Shown: one piece after another, positions 1 through 6,459 of the stretch
Position numbering within the stretch: position 1 is the stretch's first letter
Layout of the letters: each line of letters starts with the position of its first letter
Program-made: the position numbers and the translations under genes
Assembly: GCA_041624375.1 (NCBI GenBank)
Contig: JBFJVD010000080.1
Span: 1 to 11,556 of the forward strand
Source of the DNA: JBFJVD01 sp041624375
GTDB lineage: Bacteria; Chloroflexota; Anaerolineae; Anaerolineales; E44-bin32
Length of the DNA stretch: 11,556 bases
Direction: 5' to 3'
Notes under the pieces: generated by a model
Seen by the model: the letters and a program-made list of their open reading frames with translations, nothing else
Databases searched by the model: none
What the model was told of the DNA's origin: nothing

Positions 1-1
1 C

Positions 2-649
2 GAGGGGACCTCGCTCGGCATCCATGAATCCCAGTCGCGCATGTACGAAAACCTGATTGGGCGCAGCCGGCCCTTCTGGCGGCATTACTACCCCAAGCTG
101 CAGGCTGTCTTTCCGCAGCAGTTGGGGGAGGTTCCCCTCGAGACGTTCTACCAGGCGATCAACAAGGTGGTGCCCTCTTACATCCGCGTCGAGGCGGATG
201 AAGCCACCTACAATCTGCATATCATGCTGCGCTTTGAGCTCGAACTGGCGCTGATGGAGGGCGACCTTCAGGTCGCCGATCTCCCCGCAGCCTGGAATGA
301 GAAGATGCAGGCTTACCTCGGCCTGACCCCGCCGAACAACGCACAGGGTGTGCTGCAGGACATCCACTGGTCCGAGGGCTATATCGGCTATTTTTCGACC
401 TATACCCTCGGCAACCTGATCGCCTGCCAGCTGTGGCAGGCGATGGCGGCAGCGATCCCCGATCTCACGGAGCAAATCGAGCAAGGTCAGTTTGAAGGCA
501 CCCTCGAATGGCTGCGCCACAATGTTCACCGGCACGGCGCCAAGCTGCTCCCAGGTGAGATTGTCGAGCGCGCCACCGGCAGCGAGCTCTCGGCCGAGCC
601 CTATCTGGCGTACCTGCAGACGAAATTCGGGGAGATCTACTCGCTTTAG
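2..649 (+). CDS. Carboxypeptidase Taq family (M32) metallopeptidase, C-terminal part
   Basis: The reading frame is open from base 2 to the TAG at 647-649, so this is the last 215 or so residues of a protein that starts outside the window; the ATG at 41 is internal. The family consists of zinc carboxypeptidases of about 500 residues that remove C-terminal amino acids in the cytoplasm. The visible piece carries the M32 landmark HESQSR at fragment residues 8-13, followed by YEN, then IRVEADEATYNLH near residues 61-73 and the block HWSEGYIGYFSTYTLG. These are typical of the C-terminal half of M32 enzymes. The catalytic HEXXH motif would lie upstream and cannot be checked. The downstream gene starts 80 bases later with its own promoter-like element, so the two are probably separate units. 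The family call is firm; the substrate is unknown. Confidence 0.93.
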   Translation, partial: EGTSLGIHESQSRMYENLIGRSRPFWRHYYPKLQAVFPQQLGEVPLETFYQAINKVVPSYIRVEADEATYNLHIMLRFELELALMEGDLQVADLPAAWNEKMQAYLGLTPPNNAQGVLQDIHWSEGYIGYFSTYTLGNLIACQLWQAMAAAIPDLTEQIEQGQFEGTLEWLRHNVHRHGAKLLPGEIVERATGSELSAEPYLAYLQTKFGEIYSL

Positions 650-684
650 CTCGACGGCCTCCGTACCTCAGGCTGGCACGCCGG

Positions 685-693
685 TGATACAAT
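685..693 (+). promoter_or_regulatory. Extended -10 promoter element, gene at 730
   Basis: TGATACAAT reads as an extended -10 box (TG-N-TACAAT, five of six matches to TATAAT), followed by GGGCGCC. No acceptable -35 box lies 16-18 bases upstream, which fits an extended -10 promoter. The start codon at 730 lies 36 bases downstream of the box. The same form precedes the genes at 4278 and 6234. Confidence 0.55.
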
Positions 694-729
694 GGGCGCC
701 GACACTCGCTGGCCAGGGAAGGACCCAAC

Positions 730-1089
730 TTGACTCTGATCCATGACCGTCTCGCCAGTGCCATGTTCCTGTTCGCGCTGCTCGCCGGGGCCTGGGGGCT
801 GGTAGCCTACTTCCGCGACCGCGGTGTCGACGGCCGCTTCTGGGGCATCCTTGCCGCGGGGGAGCTCCTGTTCCTTGTGCAGGCCGTAGTCGGAATCACA
901 CTCTGGCTCCAGGGGCTGCGCCCCACCCGCACCATCCACCTGCTCTACGGGGCCGTGATGGTGCTCACCTGGCCCGGTTACTACGCGATCAGTCGCGGCC
1001 GCGACGACAAGGCCGCCGCCTTCGTCTACGGCCTGCTCGGCGTCTTCCTCGCCGGAATTGTCTTGCGGGCAAACGGCACCGGGCGTTGA
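730..1089 (+). CDS. Small four-helix membrane protein of unknown function
   Basis: This encodes 119 residues from a TTG start preceded by the purine-rich ribosome binding site AGGGAAGGA at 715-723 (6-base spacing). The first in-frame ATG (763) falls inside the first hydrophobic segment, so TTG is preferred. Four hydrophobic stretches are visible, near residues 8-27, 37-60, 69-87 and 97-115. Short charged loops separate them: YFRDRG after helix 1, LRPTR after helix 2 and SRGRDDK after helix 3. An integral inner-membrane protein is the clear reading. I do not recognise a named family, and no catalytic or metal-binding motif stands out; the single histidine at the start of helix 3 is not enough to suggest haem binding. 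It appears to be transcribed alone from the element at 685-693. Confidence 0.75.
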   Translation: MTLIHDRLASAMFLFALLAGAWGLVAYFRDRGVDGRFWGILAAGELLFLVQAVVGITLWLQGLRPTRTIHLLYGAVMVLTWPGYYAISRGRDDKAAAFVYGLLGVFLAGIVLRANGTGR

Positions 1090-1161
1090 AAGACCGCTCC
1101 TTTGTCCTCTTCTTCGATACCCGGCCCTGAAAGATCCACAGCCGACGCAGCGAAACCTCTA

Positions 1162-1210
1162 CCTGCCGGGCAGGCAGCGGCTGCCCGGATCCCCTGGGTG
1201 ACGATCCGGG
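1162..1210 (+). repeat. Overlapping inverted repeats forming two exclusive hairpins
   Basis: In the 175-base gap before the dehydrogenase gene, CCGGGCAG (1166-1173) is perfectly complementary to CTGCCCGG (1181-1188) with a 7-base loop. CCCGGATC (1184-1191) is perfectly complementary to GATCCGGG (1203-1210) with an 11-base loop. The two hairpins share bases 1184-1188, so only one can form fully at a time. A third short palindrome, CCTGCC-G-GGCAGG, lies at 1162-1174. No run of T follows, so it is not a standard intrinsic terminator. It could be an attenuator-like leader, a protein-binding palindrome or a remnant palindromic repeat; the sequence alone does not decide. Confidence 0.5.
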
Positions 1211-1264
1211 CCCAACCCTCCTGTCGAACCCTCGACCAGGGCAGATCTCTCAACCCGCAACCTG

Positions 1265-2353
1265 ATGACTGAACAAGCGTCGCAGACCATCGTCGTCCTC
1301 GACGGCGACCAAACCGGCCAGGAGCTGCTCATCGAAGCGCTACGGGTGCTCGATCCGGCAGTGTCGCGCGTGGCCCTGACATTTGAGCGCTATGACCTGA
1401 GCCTTGAGAACCGCCGCGCCACCGGTAACGAGGTCATCAAGCAGGCGGCCCGCGCCATGGAAGCTGCAGGCTACGGCCTCAAAGCCGCCACGATCACCCC
1501 GCTCGATGCCGACGACGTTGGCAGCCCGAACGCCCTGCTGCGCGAGGCGATGGACGCCGAAGTGATCTTGCGGACCGGCCGCCGGCTGCCCAATGTGCGG
1601 CCCGTGGGCGGCGTGCATGCGCCAATCTCCGTGGTGCGGATGGCCGTCGGCGGCGCCTACGGCGCCAAAGAATGGCGCCAGACCGAGGACGGGGATGAGC
1701 TCGCCTTCCGCACCGAACGCATCTCAAGGAAGACCTGTCGGGCGGTGGCCGAGTTCTCCTTCCAGCACGCAGAAAGAACCGGCGCCAAGGTGTTTGGCGG
1801 CCCGAAATTCACGGTCAGCCCAGTCTATGAGGGCATGTTCAAAGAGGAACTGGATACAGCTGCAGAGCGGCACCCCACCGTCCGCTACGATCCTCAGCTG
1901 ATCGATGCCACCTACATGATGCTGCTGCGCAGCGCCGGCGAGTCGCTGGTCATCCCCACCCTCAACCGGGACGGCGACTGCATGTCGGATCTGGTCCTGC
2001 AGATGTACGGCTCGATCGCCGGTTCGGAGTCGCTCGTGCTCTCCTTCGACGAATCAGCGACGAAGGTGCGCGCCGTGATGGCCGAGGCTCCGCACGGCAC
2101 CGCGCCGGCGCTGGAAGGCAAGAACATTGCCAATCCGATGGCGATGATCCTCGCTGGAGCCGCACTGCTCAGCTACCTGGATGATCCGGCTGCCCGTCAG
2201 TCCTCGCGGGCCATCTACGAATCCGTCCTGGAAGCGCTCTACCAGGGCGTCGCTACGCCTGATCTCGGTGGCCAAACAACCACGCAGGAGTTCACCGACG
2301 AGGTCATCCGCCGGGTCACGGCGAAGCTCGAGGTTTGGGCCACGCTCTCATGA
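1265..2353 (+). CDS. Atypical isocitrate/isopropylmalate dehydrogenase family protein
   Basis: This encodes 362 residues, the normal length for NAD-type beta-hydroxyacid oxidative decarboxylases. Landmarks in order are GDQTG at 14-18 (usually GDGIG); SPNALLR at 87-93, matching the SxNxxxR pattern of isocitrate dehydrogenases rather than isopropylmalate dehydrogenases; the binding arginines R103 and R112; VR at 124-125; K181, the catalytic lysine; metal aspartates D214, D238 and D242 (GDCMSD); HGTAP at 277-281; and IANP at 288-291. The residues after HGTAP are Ala-Leu, without the Lys-Tyr pair of NADP enzymes, so NAD is more likely. The oddity is TERIS at 150-154: the family has TERYS, so the catalytic tyrosine appears as Ile153. 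No Shine-Dalgarno sequence is visible before the ATG; the start is set by the beta strand that begins at residue 8. The substrate is not predictable. It is 43 bases ahead of the oxidoreductase gene. Confidence 0.88.
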   Translation: MTEQASQTIVVLDGDQTGQELLIEALRVLDPAVSRVALTFERYDLSLENRRATGNEVIKQAARAMEAAGYGLKAATITPLDADDVGSPNALLREAMDAEVILRTGRRLPNVRPVGGVHAPISVVRMAVGGAYGAKEWRQTEDGDELAFRTERISRKTCRAVAEFSFQHAERTGAKVFGGPKFTVSPVYEGMFKEELDTAAERHPTVRYDPQLIDATYMMLLRSAGESLVIPTLNRDGDCMSDLVLQMYGSIAGSESLVLSFDESATKVRAVMAEAPHGTAPALEGKNIANPMAMILAGAALLSYLDDPAARQSSRAIYESVLEALYQGVATPDLGGQTTTQEFTDEVIRRVTAKLEVWATLS

Positions 2354-2396
2354 GGCACGCCGGCACGCCGCTGGGGACTGACCCCCGGAGGCGAGG

Positions 2397-3278
2397 ATGA
2401 AGTTCGGACTGATCCTCCCCAATTACGGCGCCCGAATCACCGCGCAGACCCTGCTGGCCACGGCCAAAGCCGCCGAGCGGCTCGGCTTCGAATCCATCTG
2501 GACCAGCGATCACGTCTTGCTCCCGGCCGCCGACTCCGATCGTTTCGGCCGCATCTTTGAAGCGGTCACCGCCCTGGCTGTTCTGGCCGGGCACACGCAG
2601 CGGGTCCGGCTGGGGCTCTCGGCCTTGATCCTCCCCCAACGCAACCCGATGATCGCCGCCAAACAAATCGCCACCCTTGATTCGCTCAGCGGCGGACGAA
2701 CGCTGCTCGGCCTGGGCGTCGGTTGGTCGCGCGGCGAATTCCGGAACCTGGGCGAGCGCTTCACGGATCGCGGCCGCCGCATGGACGAATATATCCAGCT
2801 GCTCAAGCATTTGTGGGTGGCCGGGGGCGACGAACCGGTTCATTTCAAGGGCCGCTACGTCGCATTTGATTCCGCTGTCTTTGCGCCGCCTCCCGCCCAG
2901 CCGGGCGGGCCGCCCATCTGGATCGGCGGATCGTCCGAAGCCGCCCTGCGCCGCGCGGCCGCCTTTGGCGACGGCTGGCATCCGAGCAGGGTAGATCCGG
3001 ACGAGTTCCGGCGGGGCGTCGAGCGTTTAACCTCGCTTGCCGACGGCAGGAAACTCACCCTGAGCGCCCGGCTGCGGCTCTCGTTCGACGGATCAGATCC
3101 CGACGCTCAGCTTTTGGGAGAACCGGCGGCAATCACGGAGACCCTGCGCGCCTACCAGAGCGCCGGGCTCGAACATGCGGTGATCGATTTCCGAACCGCA
3201 GCGCCGGAAGAGCCGCTTGAGGCCATGGAGCGTTTTCAGCAAGTGGTGATGCCGGAACTGACCTCGTCTGCGGCATGA
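2397..3278 (+). CDS. LLM class F420-type oxidoreductase
   Basis: This encodes 293 residues with a clear ribosome binding site, GGAGG at 2387-2391, five bases before the ATG. The protein shows the luciferase-like monooxygenase barrel throughout: MKFGLILPNYG at the N-terminus, AERLGFESIWTSDHV near 27-41, RLGLSALILPQRNP near 72-85, LDSLSGGRTLLGLGVGW near 95-111 followed by EF, and PPIWIGGSSEAALRRAA near 168-185. This arrangement matches the probable F420-dependent oxidoreductase subgroup related to Rv2161c rather than true luciferases. Such enzymes transfer hydride between coenzyme F420 (or FMN) and a small organic substrate; the substrate cannot be read from sequence. It probably shares a transcript with the dehydrogenase upstream, and its TGA overlaps the ATG of the next gene. 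F420 rather than FMN use is an inference from subgroup resemblance. Confidence 0.9.
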   Translation: MKFGLILPNYGARITAQTLLATAKAAERLGFESIWTSDHVLLPAADSDRFGRIFEAVTALAVLAGHTQRVRLGLSALILPQRNPMIAAKQIATLDSLSGGRTLLGLGVGWSRGEFRNLGERFTDRGRRMDEYIQLLKHLWVAGGDEPVHFKGRYVAFDSAVFAPPPAQPGGPPIWIGGSSEAALRRAAAFGDGWHPSRVDPDEFRRGVERLTSLADGRKLTLSARLRLSFDGSDPDAQLLGEPAAITETLRAYQSAGLEHAVIDFRTAAPEEPLEAMERFQQVVMPELTSSAA

Positions 3279-4186
3279 TCGGCCGGCGGCTGGTCATCCT
3301 GCTTGGGTTGCTGCTTGGGGCATGCTCCGCGCCGCCAGAACCGGCGCAGGAGAATGACGCTTCGCCAACTCTCACAGCGATCCGCGCGACCGAATCACCC
3401 GCTCCAGGAAATCCGGCCAACACACCATCTCCCGCGCCGCTCACCGAGGCCACTGTGCCGATCGTGCTCGAACCGCCAGAGGCACAGCCGTCACTCACGC
3501 CCACGCCGCTGCCGATCCGCCTGCCGTTCGCCCGGCTGGCCATTCTGCGGCCGGGGGCGGGCTCTCAAGTCACCAGCCCTTTCCGCATTTTGGGGTACGG
3601 CGGACCGAGCTTTAACGAAAGGGTCGAGCTGCGCCTCTATGGGGAAGACGGACGCCTGCTCGATGAGCATGTCACCTACCTGCTCGCTTTTCCGGGCAAC
3701 GCAGGCCGTTATGCTGCGGAATTCAGCTTCGAATCGCCATGGGTGGCCGAAGAGGGCCGGCTGGAAGTTCGTGTTTTCGATATCCGCTTCGGGCGCCTGA
3801 GCCAGCTCTCAACGGTGGACCTGATCCTGCTTTCGAGCGGAACCGATCGGGTTCAGCCCGCCCAACATGGCCCAGAGAAACTGGCGATTCTCTCCCCAAT
3901 AGACGGGCAGCGGGTGGCCGGGGGCAGGCTGCAGGTGGAGATCGCCGGCTGGGTGAACGCCGACGTGCCGTTGACGATCGAACTGCTCGACCGCCAGGGT
4001 GCCGTTCTGAGCGCCGGACAGGTGTGGCTGGACTCGCCGGGTGTGGGCCAGCTGGGTACGACGACGCTGGAGTTGGCCTATAGCGTCCCTTTTGCGCAGT
4101 TTGGGCGTTTGGCGGTGAGCGAGCCGGCCACCGGCATCCCGGGGATGCGGCACTATTCAAGCGTGGAAGTGTTCTTGCAACCCTGA
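3275..4186 (+). CDS. Lipoprotein with two tandem Gmad2-like Ig modules
   Basis: This encodes 303 residues and begins in an ATGA overlap with the preceding stop, without its own Shine-Dalgarno sequence, which suggests translational coupling. Residues 1-17 form a lipoprotein signal: MIGRR, a leucine-rich core, then the lipobox LGAC with Cys17 as the lipidated residue. A Pro/Thr/Ala-rich linker of about 70 residues follows, as in tethers that hold a domain away from the membrane. Two similar beta-rich modules come next, beginning LAILRPGAGSQVTSPFRILG (about residue 89) and LAILSPIDGQRVAGGRLQVE (about 206). Each has the pattern of a proline near the start, a hydrophobic strand and a DGR/RQG turn. 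The first resembles the Gmad2 spore-germination Ig-like domain; the second is more diverged. It is expected to sit on the outer face of the cytoplasmic membrane. The binding partner is unknown. Confidence 0.82.
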   Translation: MIGRRLVILLGLLLGACSAPPEPAQENDASPTLTAIRATESPAPGNPANTPSPAPLTEATVPIVLEPPEAQPSLTPTPLPIRLPFARLAILRPGAGSQVTSPFRILGYGGPSFNERVELRLYGEDGRLLDEHVTYLLAFPGNAGRYAAEFSFESPWVAEEGRLEVRVFDIRFGRLSQLSTVDLILLSSGTDRVQPAQHGPEKLAILSPIDGQRVAGGRLQVEIAGWVNADVPLTIELLDRQGAVLSAGQVWLDSPGVGQLGTTTLELAYSVPFAQFGRLAVSEPATGIPGMRHYSSVEVFLQP

Positions 4187-4220
4187 TGGCGGTCCAGGGA
4201 CGAAAGCTGGCTGCCGGGTA

Positions 4221-4236
4221 GAACCTCGACGGGTTC
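4221..4236 (+). repeat. Short inverted repeat upstream of the -10 box
   Basis: GAACC (4221-4225) and GGTTC (4232-4236) are perfect complements separated by six bases. They end 13 bases before the TGATATAAT element at 4250-4258, in the place where a -35 box would lie. It could be a repressor or activator site, but a five-base arm is short and may be chance. Confidence 0.25.
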
Positions 4237-4249
4237 AAACCGCCGAAGA

Positions 4250-4258
4250 TGATATAAT
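4250..4258 (+). promoter_or_regulatory. Extended -10 promoter element, VanW gene
   Basis: TGATATAAT is a perfect extended -10 box (TG-N-TATAAT) followed by CTCGCCCC. No good -35 is present at normal spacing. The start codon lies 19 bases downstream, so the untranslated leader would be only about a dozen bases with at most a weak GGA ribosome binding site at 4268-4270. Confidence 0.68.
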
Positions 4259-4277
4259 CTCGCCCCTGGATGCCGCG

Positions 4278-6122
4278 ATGAATCTGACCCAACCCTTCTC
4301 ACGACGCACGTCCGACCTGCCTAATCTTGCGCAGCGGCTGTTGCTGATCGCCGCAACCGCGCTGGCGACTCTGGCGGCGGCCGTGATCTTGTTCACGCTC
4401 GGGGTCCGTGTGGCGTACGCCGGTCGGGCGCTGCCGGGCGTACAGGTCGCCGGCCTGGACGCCAGCGGCATGCGGCCGGCCGAGATCGAACTGGCGCTAG
4501 GCGCCGCGCTCACCTATCCGCAGAACGGCACCATCGTGCTGCGTGACGGCGACCGTCAATGGGTGGCGCGACCGGCCGAAGTGGGTGTGATCATCGACAT
4601 CCCGGAGATGGGACGGCGCGCGGTGGCCCTTGGCCGAACCGGCGGGCTGCTTTCACGGATCGCCGATCAATATGAGGCCTGGTACGAAGGTGCGCGCATC
4701 CCGCCGATCGTCATCTTCGACCAGCGGGCGGCCGGGGAATACCTGGCACGCATCGCCGCCGAGATTGACCGACCGGAGGTCGACGCCAGGCTGCGGGTCG
4801 AAGGCACTGAGGTGATCGTCGAACCCGGTCAGATCGGCCGCTGGCTGGATCCCGTTGCCACACTCGAATCACTGATCCCCATCGTTTCCCAGCTTCACGA
4901 CGGCAACATTTCGCTGGTGATTGTCGAGACGCCGCCGCGCGTGCTGGACGCCAGCGAACAGGGAGAGATCGCGCGCCGCTTCCTGGACGCTCCCCTGAGC
5001 CTGACAGCTGAGGGAATGGAGCCGCTCATCCTCGCGCCCGCCCGCCTCGCCGAAATGATCCAGTTCCGGCTTGTGGAGGGTGAAGAAGGGGCGCCCGCCC
5101 GCTACGAAGTCGGGCTCGAGCCGCAGCAGCTTGCTGCGCTGCTGGAGCCCCTCGCGCCGGAGCTTGAGCGCCAGCCCCAGAACGCGCGCTTCATCTTCAA
5201 TGACGACACCCGCCAACTCGACCTGCTCCAGCCAGCAGTGATTGGACGCTCGCTCAACGTGAATGCGAGCTTTGAGGCCATCCAAGAAGCGGCCGGGGCA
5301 GGCCGCCATGAGGCGCCCCTGGTCTTCAACCTGGCCGAACCTTCGGTGGGGGATGATGCCACCGGCGCTGACCTGGGGATCACCGAAAACGTGGTCGCCG
5401 TGTCGACCTACTTCGCCGGATCAAGTCCGGAGCGAATGCAGAATATCGCCACCGCCGCCGGCGCGTTCCACGGTCTCTTGATCGCGCCGGGCGAGACGCT
5501 GTCGATGGCCGAGGTGCTCGGCGATATCAGCCTGGACAAGGGCTACGCCGAAGCCCTGATCATCTTTGGCAACCGCACAATCAAGGGCGTCGGAGGGGGC
5601 GTCTGCCAGGTGAGCACCACCCTCTACCGCGCCGCATTCTTCGGCGGATACCCGATCGTCGAGCGCCACTCACACGCCTACCGCGTCCTCTACTACGAGC
5701 AGGGGCCAAACTCGCCCGGTCCGGGGATGGACGCCACCGTCTTTGTCCCCCTGGTTGACTTCAAGTTCACCAACGATACGCCCTACTGGCTGCTGCTCGA
5801 GACCTACATCTACGGCACCCAGCTCCTGTGGAAGTTCTATTCCACGTCGGACGGCCGCACGGTCCAGTGGAACTCGAGCGGCGCGACGAATGTGGTCGAG
5901 GCGCCTGAACCGCTGTACCGTGAGAATCCCGATCTGCCAGAGGGCGAGATCGACCAGGTCGACTTTGAAGCCGATGGAATGGATATCGTCGTAACCCGGA
6001 CCGTGGTCCGTGACGGTCAGGTCATCTATGACGACATCTTCAAGACCCACTACCTCCCCTGGCGAGCCATCTATGAGTATGGGCCGGGGACCGAGCTGCC
6101 CAAGGACGCCAAGACCGAATAG
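4278..6122 (+). CDS. VanW family protein with YoaR-like peptidoglycan-binding domains
   Basis: This encodes 614 residues. A cytoplasmic N-terminus with RR at 9-10 is followed by one membrane segment near 19-48, so the bulk lies outside the cell. The YoaR-like putative peptidoglycan-binding type begins with ALPGVQVAGLDASGM near 51-65 and has a module near 84-140. A related stretch lies near 177-204 (VIVEPGQIGRWLDP), and a second full module near 303-352 (ARFIFNDDTRQLDLLQPAVI). The VanW domain runs from about 371 to 510 and contains the hallmark GGGVCQVSTTLYRAAF at 439-454, then ERHSHAYRV at 462-470. A C-terminal beta-rich tail of about 100 residues follows, without an obvious G5 domain. Proteins of this build are linked to the cell wall, but the VanW domain has no firmly established activity. 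The gene has its own promoter and a 111-base gap behind it. Confidence 0.92.
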   Translation: MNLTQPFSRRTSDLPNLAQRLLLIAATALATLAAAVILFTLGVRVAYAGRALPGVQVAGLDASGMRPAEIELALGAALTYPQNGTIVLRDGDRQWVARPAEVGVIIDIPEMGRRAVALGRTGGLLSRIADQYEAWYEGARIPPIVIFDQRAAGEYLARIAAEIDRPEVDARLRVEGTEVIVEPGQIGRWLDPVATLESLIPIVSQLHDGNISLVIVETPPRVLDASEQGEIARRFLDAPLSLTAEGMEPLILAPARLAEMIQFRLVEGEEGAPARYEVGLEPQQLAALLEPLAPELERQPQNARFIFNDDTRQLDLLQPAVIGRSLNVNASFEAIQEAAGAGRHEAPLVFNLAEPSVGDDATGADLGITENVVAVSTYFAGSSPERMQNIATAAGAFHGLLIAPGETLSMAEVLGDISLDKGYAEALIIFGNRTIKGVGGGVCQVSTTLYRAAFFGGYPIVERHSHAYRVLYYEQGPNSPGPGMDATVFVPLVDFKFTNDTPYWLLLETYIYGTQLLWKFYSTSDGRTVQWNSSGATNVVEAPEPLYRENPDLPEGEIDQVDFEADGMDIVVTRTVVRDGQVIYDDIFKTHYLPWRAIYEYGPGTELPKDAKTE

Positions 6123-6189
6123 CCAGCGCTCGCCTGAGCCGCTCTAGGGGCGATGGGTGCGCGAAGTCCCCGGTCTTCTGCAGGAGCTG

Positions 6190-6200
6190 GCCGGACCGGC
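6190..6200 (+). repeat. GCCGG-A-CCGGC palindrome beside promoter
   Basis: This is a perfect 5+1+5 palindrome that ends one base before the TG of the extended -10 element at 6202-6210. It may be an operator, but a short all-GC palindrome is easily found by chance in DNA of this composition. Confidence 0.2.
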
Positions 6201-6201
6201 A

Positions 6202-6210
6202 TGGTACAAT
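6202..6210 (+). promoter_or_regulatory. Extended -10 promoter element, Trm112-like gene
   Basis: TGGTACAAT (TG-N-TACAAT) is followed by CGCGCC, the same form as at 685 and 4250. The start codon at 6234 is 23 bases downstream, which leaves room for the ribosome binding site GAGGAG at 6222-6227. No clear -35 is present. Confidence 0.62.
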
Positions 6211-6233
6211 CGCGCCGGTTCGAGGAGTGAGAG

Positions 6234-6455
6234 ATGATCAGCCAAGATCTGCTTGAGATCCTTCGCTGTCCCGCCTGTGTCCAGGATCACGAAGGCGAAC
6301 TTGAGCTGGTGCGCGACACCTGGCTCGTGTGCAAAGAACCTTGCGGCCGCAAGTACCCGATCGTCGACGACATCCCGGTGATGCTCGTGGAAGAAGGCGA
6401 CAAATGGATCGACGTGGCCGTCGAGGACCTGCCGGTACCCCCGCCTTCCAGTTAG
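6234..6455 (+). CDS. Trm112-like zinc-ribbon protein
   Basis: This encodes 73 residues from an ATG with a good ribosome binding site (GAGGAG, six bases upstream). The protein is a Trm112-like zinc knuckle: ISQDLLEILRCPAC at 2-15 gives Cys12 and Cys15, and LVCKEPCGRKYPI at 31-43 gives Cys33 and Cys37. Then comes IVDDIPVML, the typical end of the fold, and an acidic and proline-rich tail ending in PVPPPSS. In eukaryotes and archaea Trm112 activates several methyltransferases; bacterial members are small, mostly uncharacterised, and thought to act as partners in a similar way. No methyltransferase gene is visible in this window, so its partner is unknown. The next gene begins four bases after the stop, which indicates a two-gene transcript. 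Confidence 0.9.
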   Translation: MISQDLLEILRCPACVQDHEGELELVRDTWLVCKEPCGRKYPIVDDIPVMLVEEGDKWIDVAVEDLPVPPPSS

Positions 6456-6459
6456 ATCG

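Noticed and set aside
41..43. ATG at 41 as the start of the M32 peptidase
   Set aside because: It lies within the conserved HESQSR-x-x-EN motif, and the frame is open upstream to the window edge.
3303..3800. Overlapping open frames inside the lipoprotein and other genes, on both strands
   Set aside because: They are arginine/proline/serine-rich shadow frames typical of GC-rich DNA, with no recognisable domain or ribosome binding site, lying on well-supported genes.
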